A stretch of 51,059 nucleotides of DNA, taken from assembly GCA_043820105.1 (NCBI GenBank), contig JBDREC010000104.1:1-51059 (forward strand), in the 5' to 3' direction. This document shows, in pieces, positions 18,401 to 24,088 of the stretch. The notes under the pieces were generated by a model. The model worked only from the letters and a program-made list of their open reading frames with translations. It did not search any database and was not told the origin of the DNA. Position 1 is the first letter of the stretch. Every line of letters starts with the position of its first letter. The position numbers were made by a program, and so were the translations under genes. Source of the DNA: JBDREC01 sp043820105 [NCBI: Pseudomonadota bacterium] (GTDB lineage: Bacteria > Bdellovibrionota_F > JAHFAK01).

Positions 18401-18549
18401 GTGTTACAGCTACTGGAAACTGGTGGGGATCAGATGATGAGGCAACAATTGAAAGTTATATTTATGATAATGATGATGATATAAGCCTTGGAGATGTTGA
18501 TTACTTAGGATATTTATCAGCTGAAAAAACCGGCACTGGCCCTCAATAA
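15460..18549 (+). CDS. Large multi-domain lipoprotein with C-terminal beta-helix
   Basis: 1,029 residues from the second of two ATGs (GGAGG at 15450-15454 favours 15460). Signal 1-25 ending in LAC, so probably lipidated, though Phe at -3 is not ideal. An acidic linker with the short repeat AIPAAIPGAIPG follows. Then two carboxypeptidase-regulatory-like beta domains (TDEDGYYSLLV; GTVTLQGQSDHTG to TISNVPEGLYDFLRAEKDGY), fibronectin-III/Ig-like modules (e.g. PSFDWSDSPLSSSTYTFIL and PSFSWSANANAASYTFVL as a repeated pair), and from about 630 a right-handed beta-helix (EAGVEVLFDGAYTILILGDI) ending with GNWWGSDDE. This is the layout of surface adhesins or polysaccharide-binding proteins. The ligand is unknown. 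A TATACT -10 box lies at 15431-15436; no sigma-54 site was found. Confidence 0.88.
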   Translation: MKKLLGLYLIFMMIFAFTQPFLACLGSDDQEDAAENGETDDIDTSIPDGFARINGFAIPAAIPGAIPGLLKNAEDTESYVQEASVYVIGQETSKVYTDEDGYYSLLVDTTTSPVVTSNYKAATETQSFGVVIISPDSNYGRKFEVELSIGDNYDVPDIEIPTTGVIAGTVTLQGQSDHTGIDVYIPGTSFSAKTDSDGDFTISNVPEGLYDFLRAEKDGYRYAVLSEIQVQREETTSTDSLELILSTGASGAIQINSGDNISTSLSCELTIAATDDAVLMMVAEDVNFTGGSWQAISSTLDHTFTDEGENTVYIKFADANGLESSYFSDSITIMTNPTVTLLTPSQGQTIAETLPSFDWSDSPLSSSTYTFILASDSNFSNVIKQVSSLTSSTYTLTTVLDDLEQYYWSVKIVDEDANSYSYASAYTFSIDLSTVTLSSPSSASITNDTTPSFSWSANANAASYTFVLSESSDLSNPVVQETGITSTSHTLTSALPDTTSTTYYWAVTPVDENEVAGTRSDIWNFELDNTGPTGSVTINSGDTETSNTTVSLTISATDENTVSYMYISTDGTFTDGAWEAYSTSATLTFDEFVADDSATMTAYIKFKDNADNLSDSYNDSIDLARTLTSGSITLDETWALADSPFVIIGNVGVASGVTLTIEAGVEVLFDGAYTILILGDITAVGTDENPITFTSNTASTSSGATMLKYEQTNLSDSSLSYLEMSYAAKAIHVGDETELEQDPTENSGTLTIGNTTIDNAEVRTGGYDTAAAIVFNTPTISNSTIIGESARSEPITFNNGTISDSTIVSDSYNNGITISGVIVSDSEMRIGCCGGNITINSSSNISNTRIYEYSGAPISGPLEIDASTLINVNIDLPYAQVNFTDSMVYYNTLYLTYSFGTKMGNGTITESVFDGTSGITGFEITGSNGYSTNGTCSIDLVDINDFATGIYLSGGSGAFSITDSNLHDNTSYALNNGKSIGVTATGNWWGSDDEATIESYIYDNDDDISLGDVDYLGYLSAEKTGTGPQ

Positions 18550-18737
18550 GCAGGCAAATCAATCCCATGAGTATAGGCAATAACATCTAGATTTCTTAAA
18601 GCCTTCCATGTTTCAGCAATAGTTGTATTTACATAAGCACAAGCATGCATCCAAAGGTGCCCATCTTCACCACTTATTAAACTTAGTCTTTCTGGATATG
18701 GATTTAAATCTGAACCTTCTGAACATTGGTCAATGGA
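18543..18737 (-). pseudogene. 5'-truncated gene fragment
   Basis: The minus strand reads 64 sense codons between an upstream TAA (18738-18740) and a TGA (18543-18545), with strongly protein-like content such as CSEGSDLNPYPERLSL, GHLWMHACAYVNTTI and AETWKALRNLDVIAY. There is no start codon near its beginning. CSEGSD looks like the first residues after a lipoprotein signal, which is missing. It lies between the beta-helix gene and a methyltransferase gene and is best read as the remnant of a deleted lipoprotein gene. Function unknown. Confidence 0.7.
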
Positions 18738-18754
18738 TTAATACTATTATTCTC

Positions 18755-19513
18755 TTAGCTTTTTTTTAATATGAGTATTTGATTAGGAGAATCAGATTTA
18801 AAACTAGAACTATCAAAAAAGCCATATTCTTTTTTAATTTCAAACCCATTATTTTCTAAAATCATCCTCAGTTCTTGAGGAAAATAATATCTAAACTTAA
18901 AACTTACATTATATTTACGTTTGGGTTTAATAAAATTATGATACCAAAAAACTTCAAAAGTTTGAGCTTTTTTTGAATAAGTTATGGCCTGAGATTTTTT
19001 AAATAATTTGCCAGATTTTGTTTTAAAAACAATTGGCCTATCATCATTTCCCCTAATAAATCCTATCTCATTTTTATCTCGGCAGAAAAATGACATGTCA
19101 AAATTTAAAACATCGACAATGAAATAACTACTATGAAACATATGCTTTTTAACGGTATTTAAACAAGCCTTAAGTTCTTTATCAGTCATTAAATGAAAAA
19201 AAGCATTAAAGGGCATTATTATTGTATGAAATTTTTGATTCAGCTTAAAATTGCACATGTTTTTAATGTAAAATTTTGGTGATTTTTTAAGGTTTTGAGC
19301 TTTTATTTTAGCGGATTTAATAAATTCTATCGAATTATCAAGGCCAACATAATCAAATCCAGTCTCACTTAATGGAATGCCAAGCCTCCCTGTTCCACAT
19401 CCAAGCTCAAGCACGGAATTGCCCGATTTTTGGCAATATTTTTTCCAGAAATTCATATCATAATCAAAGGAATACTCTGCATCATATACTTCAGAATCAG
19501 AATAGTTTTTCAT
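18755..19513 (-). CDS. Class I SAM-dependent methyltransferase
   Basis: 252 residues. Motif I SVLELGCGTGRLGIPL at about 33-48, motif II DYVGLDNSIEF at about 54-64, and HTIIMPFNAFFHL for the later strand, as in Methyltransf_25-type enzymes. No signal peptide, so it is cytoplasmic. The C-terminal part (KYNVSFKFRYYFPQELRMIL) matches the usual final beta hairpin of small-molecule methyltransferases. Substrate unknown. It is not closely similar to the methyltransferase at 1849-2604. No clear ribosome-binding site precedes the ATG. Confidence 0.85.
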   Translation of the reverse strand: MKNYSDSEVYDAEYSFDYDMNFWKKYCQKSGNSVLELGCGTGRLGIPLSETGFDYVGLDNSIEFIKSAKIKAQNLKKSPKFYIKNMCNFKLNQKFHTIIMPFNAFFHLMTDKELKACLNTVKKHMFHSSYFIVDVLNFDMSFFCRDKNEIGFIRGNDDRPIVFKTKSGKLFKKSQAITYSKKAQTFEVFWYHNFIKPKRKYNVSFKFRYYFPQELRMILENNGFEIKKEYGFFDSSSFKSDSPNQILILKKS

Positions 19514-19569
19514 AAATTAAAGCAATCTGTTTATAAAATAAAACGACAGGAAGATTCTCAAAATATTAT

Positions 19570-19719
19570 CTATTTTTTAATTCTACTTTTTTTCTTTTTT
19601 ACTGGTTTTGCTTCTTGAGGAGGTTCAGTAATGACGACTCTCTCAAGCTTTTCTTTTTTAAATCGACCTTTATCCGTTTTTGGTTTAATGAATTTTTCAA
19701 TCAATGTAAATAGTAGCAT
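19570..19719 (-). CDS. Small basic protein (49 residues)
   Basis: ATG at 19719 with a strong AAGGAGG 6 nt upstream and a TAG at 19570-19572. The product begins MLLFTLIEKF, then becomes Lys/Arg-rich (KPKTDKGRFKKEKLE), with VVITEPPQEA and a final KKKKSRIKK. There is no signal peptide. The pattern suggests a small nucleic-acid or ribosome-associated protein, or an amphipathic membrane-binding peptide, but no family is recognised. The strong ribosome-binding site is the best support. Confidence 0.6.
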   Translation of the reverse strand: MLLFTLIEKFIKPKTDKGRFKKEKLERVVITEPPQEAKPVKKKKSRIKK

Positions 19720-19827
19720 AACATTCCTCCTTCAATTATTTATTTAATAATTTTATCATACATCTGTTTTATTTGCAAATATTAAGAAGCACTTTATGTT
19801 CGCCAGTAAAAAAAATAACTGCGAGAA

Positions 19828-19844
19828 AGTATCAGTTTGATACT
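19828..19844. repeat. 7-bp dyad upstream of a sigma-54 promoter
   Basis: AGTATCA, GTT, TGATACT. It is centred about 107 bp upstream of the start predicted at 19943, the distance range where sigma-54 enhancer-binding proteins usually bind. The 249-bp gap 19720-19968 also holds AAGCACTTT near 19788 and the promoter. Confidence 0.4.
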
Positions 19845-19916
19845 AAAAACACTTGTCAAAATTCATTATAAAGTTAATTAGCTTTTAATTACAAACAATT
19901 AAAATTAAATAAATTT

Positions 19917-19932
19917 TGGCACATAAAATGCA
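19917..19932 (+). promoter_or_regulatory. Sigma-54 promoter
   Basis: TGGCACATAAAATGCA, GG and GC 10 bases apart. The predicted start is near 19943, 26 nt before the ATG of the RTX-repeat gene. Confidence 0.85.
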
Positions 19933-19968
19933 ATTCAAATAAGAAAAATCATATTATGGAGCTATATT

Positions 19969-20616
19969 ATGAAAGTATTAACAATTACCCTAATCTTATC
20001 TTTTCTTTTTTCATTTACATTATTTGCATATGAACTTGATAGTATTAATTTAGATGATTCATTTGAATTTGAGCCAGCTTATGGTCAAGGAATCTGCAAT
20101 AACCATCAAATATACATGCCTAAATATGTTTCTTGCTGGTTTGGAACCTCAGGTGATGATGTATTCTTTGTCACTGACGACAATAAAGTCAAAATCAACA
20201 ATGAAATCGTTGGTGACTATGTATTAACATACGATTACCCAGCTGGAAGCATAGTAAGAATGCATATTTTCCTCGGGTTTTCAGGAAACGACCAAATCGC
20301 AGGGGGCCCAGGCTTTGACTTCATTGTTGGTGGACCAGGAGATGATTACTTATTTGGTGGTGACTATAAAGACAAACTTGAAGGCCGCCAAGGAAATGAT
20401 ATTTTGCAAGCAGGGGCTGGTGATGATGTATTAGAAGGTGGCTCAGGTGATGACATTTTGTTAGGGGAAGCAGGCAATGATATCTTGAGAGGTCAAACTG
20501 GTGTTGATTATTTAGACGGAGGACTTGATGCTGATATTTTAGATGGTGGAAAGCAAGAATGTAACACTATTATTACCGATGATAACGACTTATATAAAGT
20601 AAATGGTTGCGATTAA
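19969..20616 (+). CDS. Secreted protein with RTX calcium-binding repeats
   Basis: 215 residues. Sec signal 1-20 (ending TLFA). Residues 21-105 form an N-terminal beta region with three Cys. From about 103 to 195 there are nine or so GGxGxDxLx-type nonapeptides (GGPGDDYLF, GAGDDVLEG, GGSGDDILL, GEAGNDILR), which fold into a calcium-filled parallel beta-roll. RTX proteins are normally exported by type I systems using an uncleaved C-terminal signal. This one has an N-terminal Sec signal and no type I genes nearby, so it probably reaches the periplasm or surface another way. The sigma-54 promoter ties it to the other secreted proteins here. Confidence 0.88.
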   Translation: MKVLTITLILSFLFSFTLFAYELDSINLDDSFEFEPAYGQGICNNHQIYMPKYVSCWFGTSGDDVFFVTDDNKVKINNEIVGDYVLTYDYPAGSIVRMHIFLGFSGNDQIAGGPGFDFIVGGPGDDYLFGGDYKDKLEGRQGNDILQAGAGDDVLEGGSGDDILLGEAGNDILRGQTGVDYLDGGLDADILDGGKQECNTIITDDNDLYKVNGCD

Positions 20617-21063
20617 TTAATACTTATCTTCTTTGCATTGGTCATCTTTATTAATTTTAAGATATAGATATTCACGTTCTCTACAAGGATTTTTGAGAAT
20701 AAAATTACCATTTATTAAAAGTTCAATTGTTAAGCTATCACAAGTATCCGTATTATAATATTTTTTATCTAATCTGCATGTATTAAAAAAACATTTATAA
20801 TATGTGCCTGGCCCAACATGCACATCATTAACATCATCATAGGCATTTGAAGTTAATCGAAAGAACTTTGAGTGTTGATTTCTTCCTGCAAAAGTTTCGA
20901 TATGCATTCCATAAAGACCCTTATCAGTACAATCATAATTTCCAGTATAAATTTCATATGAAAAATCACTTTCAACTAAGATTTCCTCTGCAAAAATACC
21001 AGATAAAAATATAGAACTAGTAAGGATAAACATGCAAAGCATTGACAATCTATTTCTCGTCAT
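20617..21063 (-). CDS. Secreted Cys-rich protein, function unknown
   Basis: 148 residues with AAAGGAG just before the ATG. Sec signal 1-25 (LCMFILTSSIFLSGIFA). The mature part has seven cysteines (e.g. GTYYKCFFNTCRLD, DTCDSLTIE, NPCRERE, DQCKED) and a beta-rich pattern. It should be a disulfide-stabilised periplasmic or extracellular domain. Its 3' end is directly adjacent to that of the RTX gene (20616/20617), and both have sigma-54 promoters, so they may be induced together. Family not recognised. Confidence 0.78.
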   Translation of the reverse strand: MTRNRLSMLCMFILTSSIFLSGIFAEEILVESDFSYEIYTGNYDCTDKGLYGMHIETFAGRNQHSKFFRLTSNAYDDVNDVHVGPGTYYKCFFNTCRLDKKYYNTDTCDSLTIELLINGNFILKNPCREREYLYLKINKDDQCKEDKY

Positions 21064-21102
21064 TTTAAAACTCCTTTTTATAGCTTAACTAATGCTAATA
21101 AT

Positions 21103-21118
21103 TGCAATCATGAGGCCA
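21103..21118 (-). promoter_or_regulatory. Sigma-54 promoter
   Basis: On the minus strand TGGCCTCATGATTGCA. The GG/GC spacing of 10 and the TTGCA box are exact; CC replaces CA after TGG. The predicted start is near 21092, 29 nt before the ATG at 21063. Confidence 0.75.
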
Positions 21119-21147
21119 TGTATACCAAACTGATTAACTATTTAATT

Positions 21148-21159
21148 TTAAGCACTTAA
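21148..21159. promoter_or_regulatory. Candidate activator site (TTAAGCACTTAA)
   Basis: A near-perfect palindrome centred about 62 bp upstream of the start predicted for the sigma-54 promoter at 21103. It matches the sites at 2906 and 31235. Role inferred. Confidence 0.42.
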
Positions 21160-21259
21160 GGCCATTCAATCATAAAGTCTTTTTTTCAAACAAAGGATAT
21201 TTAAGAGTTATTATAGAAAACGAGATGCAAATGTCCCAAAAATATTTTCTTTAAAGCCA

Positions 21260-22150
21260 TCAAATATCGTGAGGATTTACAGTCTTTCCCTTGAGTTGAG
21301 ATACTAACATTCCACATAACATCAATATACAACCAATGGCCATTTTAATTCCAAAAGGTTCAGACAGAAAGAAACAACCCCCAATCACAGCGAATATTGC
21401 TTCACTACTCAGAATAATAGCAGCATGACTTGGATGAGCTCTATCTTGAGCTAAAAGCTGGAGTGCATAAGCGCAGCCAGAGGATAAAATACCAGCATAA
21501 AGCAAAGGACCAATTACTAATATAATCTGATTTAATTCAATATTTTCAAAACTTAAAGCAATAATTAAACTAAAAAATGAGCATATAAAACATTGCATTG
21601 AAGCAAGAAAGATAGGATTGATCTTTGGAGCAAAAAGCCCAATTAATAAAACATGAATAGCAAAAAACAAGGCGCAAAGCAAAACCAGAAAATCACCAAA
21701 TTCTATTAAAAAATCATCATTAATACTTAATAAATAAAGACCCGCAATTGCAATCAATGCTCCAATAAAATTTGCCCAATTACTTTTCATTTTAAAAATA
21801 AAAAATCCTAAAATTGGAACAATCACAACATACATTCCTGTTATAAATCCTGCTTTACCCGCTGTTGTAAAGACTATTCCTACCTGTTGAAAAGATGAGC
21901 CTAAAAACAAGAACAAACCAAGCAATAATGCAGCTTGATAAATTTTTTTCTTTGAAAACCTTTTATACTCAGGTTTATTAAATCTAGATATTAAAGGCAG
22001 TAAAACAAGACCACCAAGAAAGAATCTTATAGCATTAAAGGTAAATGGACCTATGCTTTCCATACCTTTTCTTTGGGCAACAAAGGCAAAACCCCAAATT
22101 ATAGCGGCTGTTATTAGTAGAAAATTAGGTTTTTGAAAAAGCTTAAGCAT
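21260..22150 (-). CDS. EamA/DMT-family transporter
   Basis: 296 residues with ten predicted membrane helices in two five-helix halves, the EamA (drug/metabolite transporter) layout. The first half begins FLLITAAIIWGFAFVAQRKG and the second has SCGYALQLLAQDRAHPSHAA and SSEAIFAVIGG, both typical of RhaT/YdcZ-like exporters. It sits in the inner membrane. The substrate (amino acids, sugars or other metabolites) cannot be inferred. It stands alone, with non-coding DNA upstream and the pilin gene 53 bp away on the same strand. Confidence 0.88.
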   Translation of the reverse strand: MLKLFQKPNFLLITAAIIWGFAFVAQRKGMESIGPFTFNAIRFFLGGLVLLPLISRFNKPEYKRFSKKKIYQAALLLGLFLFLGSSFQQVGIVFTTAGKAGFITGMYVVIVPILGFFIFKMKSNWANFIGALIAIAGLYLLSINDDFLIEFGDFLVLLCALFFAIHVLLIGLFAPKINPIFLASMQCFICSFFSLIIALSFENIELNQIILVIGPLLYAGILSSGCAYALQLLAQDRAHPSHAAIILSSEAIFAVIGGCFFLSEPFGIKMAIGCILMLCGMLVSQLKGKTVNPHDI

Positions 22151-22203
22151 ACTTTGTGAATATTATTTATATTAGGGTAAGTCAATGATAGAAGATTCCA
22201 GAA

Positions 22204-22710
22204 TTAATCCTCATTCTGGGTTATTAATGGTCCTTCTCTCCTAACTTCTCCACCACCATTTATTACTCTCAAAACTTCTTGATAATACTCTCCTCTTACA
22301 TTATCATCATCAAGATCCTGAAAAACTATAATAGATATTTTCCAGTTTATAATTCCGACATCATAAGCTCTTGCACAGGAATAAACATCTCCATCCGGAA
22401 CAAAGTTAATGATTGCAAAACCATTTGTATCATTTGCAAAAGCTTGTTGAGAATTAGGAATTTTGTTCCCATTTAAAAGATTTGCATTCCAATAGTCAGT
22501 AGGTATAGGGCCAGCTGCATGAAATTTTGCATTCTCGATAGCATAATCTGCTTCAGCTGCAAAAATACCACTGATTAAAGAATTAACCTCTGATTTTTTC
22601 GTTTTTTTGATATAGGACATAAAGGATGGAATCGCAATTGCGGCCAAAATACCAATAATTGCCACAACAATCATGAGTTCAACCAGGGTAAATCCGCTCT
22701 TTTTATTCAT
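22204..22710 (-). CDS. Type IV pilin-like protein (second copy)
   Basis: 168 residues. Leader MNKKSG, then FTLVELMIVVAIIGILAAIA with Glu at +5. GAGGAGGAAC precedes the ATG. The next segment SEVNSLISGIFAAEADYAIE parallels AEVNILVSAIFTAEAQYNLE of the pilin at 3023, and both carry QDLDDD near the C-terminus, so they are paralogues. This copy has the standard helix and one Cys only (YSCARA). Its promoter looks like sigma-70, so the two pilins are probably expressed under different conditions. Confidence 0.92.
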   Translation of the reverse strand: MNKKSGFTLVELMIVVAIIGILAAIAIPSFMSYIKKTKKSEVNSLISGIFAAEADYAIENAKFHAAGPIPTDYWNANLLNGNKIPNSQQAFANDTNGFAIINFVPDGDVYSCARAYDVGIINWKISIIVFQDLDDDNVRGEYYQEVLRVINGGGEVRREGPLITQNED

Positions 22711-22739
22711 AAGTTCCTCCTCGATAAGATACTGCTTTA

Positions 22740-22768
22740 ATTGTAATATAATTTATTCATAAAATCAA
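22740..22768 (-). promoter_or_regulatory. Sigma-70-type promoter for second pilin
   Basis: On the minus strand TTGATT, 17-base spacer, TACAAT, ending 30 bp before the ATG. No GG-N10-GC element is present in this leader. The 413-bp gap 22711-23123 otherwise holds only the divergent sigma-54 promoter. Confidence 0.5.
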
Positions 22769-23030
22769 TTAATAATATGAACAAAATACATAGATATTTA
22801 TTTAACTCATTTTTTTCTTGCATTTTGACATAACGCGCTATATATAGTGGTACAAATAATAGGGGTTAATTATAATGCATGATTATGAGACATATTTTTC
22901 CAATTATAGCCTTAATTTGAGAATTTTTAGTCACATATTCAAATTTATCAAACAAAACACTAAAAAGCATTTGACATTTAAGCCCATGTAATTATTTTAT
23001 TTTTGTTTTATTTTATTATGAAACTTGTTT

Positions 23031-23046
23031 TGGCACTAAACTTGCT
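23031..23046 (+). promoter_or_regulatory. Sigma-54 promoter for the helical-protein operon
   Basis: TGGCACTAAACTTGCT is a full match to TGGCAC-N5-TTGCW. The predicted start is near 23057, 67 nt before the ATG at 23124. TTTAAGCCCAT at about 22978-22988 resembles the TTAAGCACTT sites. Confidence 0.9.
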
Positions 23047-23123
23047 TAAAAAAAAGAAGAACAATGCCGAACATAGACGTATTATAAGCATATTATTAAT
23101 TAATGTTTTTAGGGGGCCTAAAA

Positions 23124-24023
23124 ATGAAACGCACAGTACAAATCTTATCGTTAATCGTACTTTTCACTATTATATCAACTACACTGATTTTTGCTCAAAG
23201 ACCAGTAGACGTAAGAAAATCAATGACAAAAAGAGAAGCTTTAAGAGAATTTAAAAAGCTTAAATCTGGTGATCAAGCTATGATGTCAGAAGCTGATTGG
23301 GCAAAGTCAAACAGAGATATGCTTCTTGGTCTTACTTCTGTCAGAAGTTTTGATAAAGGAACAAGACCTTCTGAAACAGCAAGTGAAGCTGGCGAAATAA
23401 AATTCGCTAGACAATATTTAATAGATAATGTTGCAAAACTCATGGAAAATATTAATAAAGCAGAAATAAGGTTGTCTGAATTAGATGAAATTGAACTAGA
23501 GGAAAAAGATAAAATTGAGGTTACAGAAAAAAGTATTTATATTAGAGCAAAAAGATTTTTTGAAAATTGCAGTGACGATAATGTGTTGAAGTTTATATCT
23601 GTACTTTCAGCGGTTGAAGATTTTCCAAGAGAAGTTCGAAATAGTGCATTAAAAACACTTGCTATGTATGCTGAATATGCTGAGAAAACAGATGATACTG
23701 GCATTCCAGTAGAAAAGCTTATTTTTGATTTAAATGATATGCTCAAAACTGAAGAAGGCCGTGATCCAGTTGAAATAGTTGAAGTGGAAAGACATTTAAG
23801 AGAACTAAGAAAAGTTTTTGCAATAGCTGTTGCTGAATTTGCAAAAAGCACGAGCACTAATGTTGAAGCTATGAAAACATTTCAGTTTGCTTTTGGAAAA
23901 TATCATGTTCTAAAAGAAGCTAAAAAGCTTGGACTTACTTATCAAGCTGCAACCTTAGCTGAAAAAGTAAAGGAAATTGTTAGAGAAAAACTTGAAAGAC
24001 TAGAAAGATGTCTATTAATTTAA
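23124..24023 (+). CDS. Secreted helical protein, operon gene 1
   Basis: 299 residues from the ATG at 23124, chosen because AGGGGG precedes it and a signal peptide follows (MKRTVQILSLIVLF to IFAQ, about 24 residues). The mature chain is almost all helical and highly charged, with heptad-like patches (KAEIRLSELDEIELEEKDKI; EVERHLRELRKVFAIAVAEF; EKVKEIVREKLERLERC). One Cys at FFENCSDD and one near the C-terminus. The KREALREFKKL segment could be a helical hairpin. No family recognised. It leads a four-gene operon of secreted proteins and has a sigma-54 promoter. The signal-peptide start resembles that of the protein at 31379 (MK.T.QI). Confidence 0.82.
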   Translation: MKRTVQILSLIVLFTIISTTLIFAQRPVDVRKSMTKREALREFKKLKSGDQAMMSEADWAKSNRDMLLGLTSVRSFDKGTRPSETASEAGEIKFARQYLIDNVAKLMENINKAEIRLSELDEIELEEKDKIEVTEKSIYIRAKRFFENCSDDNVLKFISVLSAVEDFPREVRNSALKTLAMYAEYAEKTDDTGIPVEKLIFDLNDMLKTEEGRDPVEIVEVERHLRELRKVFAIAVAEFAKSTSTNVEAMKTFQFAFGKYHVLKEAKKLGLTYQAATLAEKVKEIVREKLERLERCLLI

Positions 24024-24088
24024 AATAATTATTTTCACCTTATAATATAACTTTGGGTAGAGTTATATTTAGAGAAGGGGGAGCGCAA

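Noticed and set aside
23103-24052. Upstream starts for operon genes 1 and 2 (23103 and 24053)
   Set aside because: Starts at 23124 (ATG) and 24089 (TTG) have ribosome-binding sites and place signal peptides at the very N-terminus.
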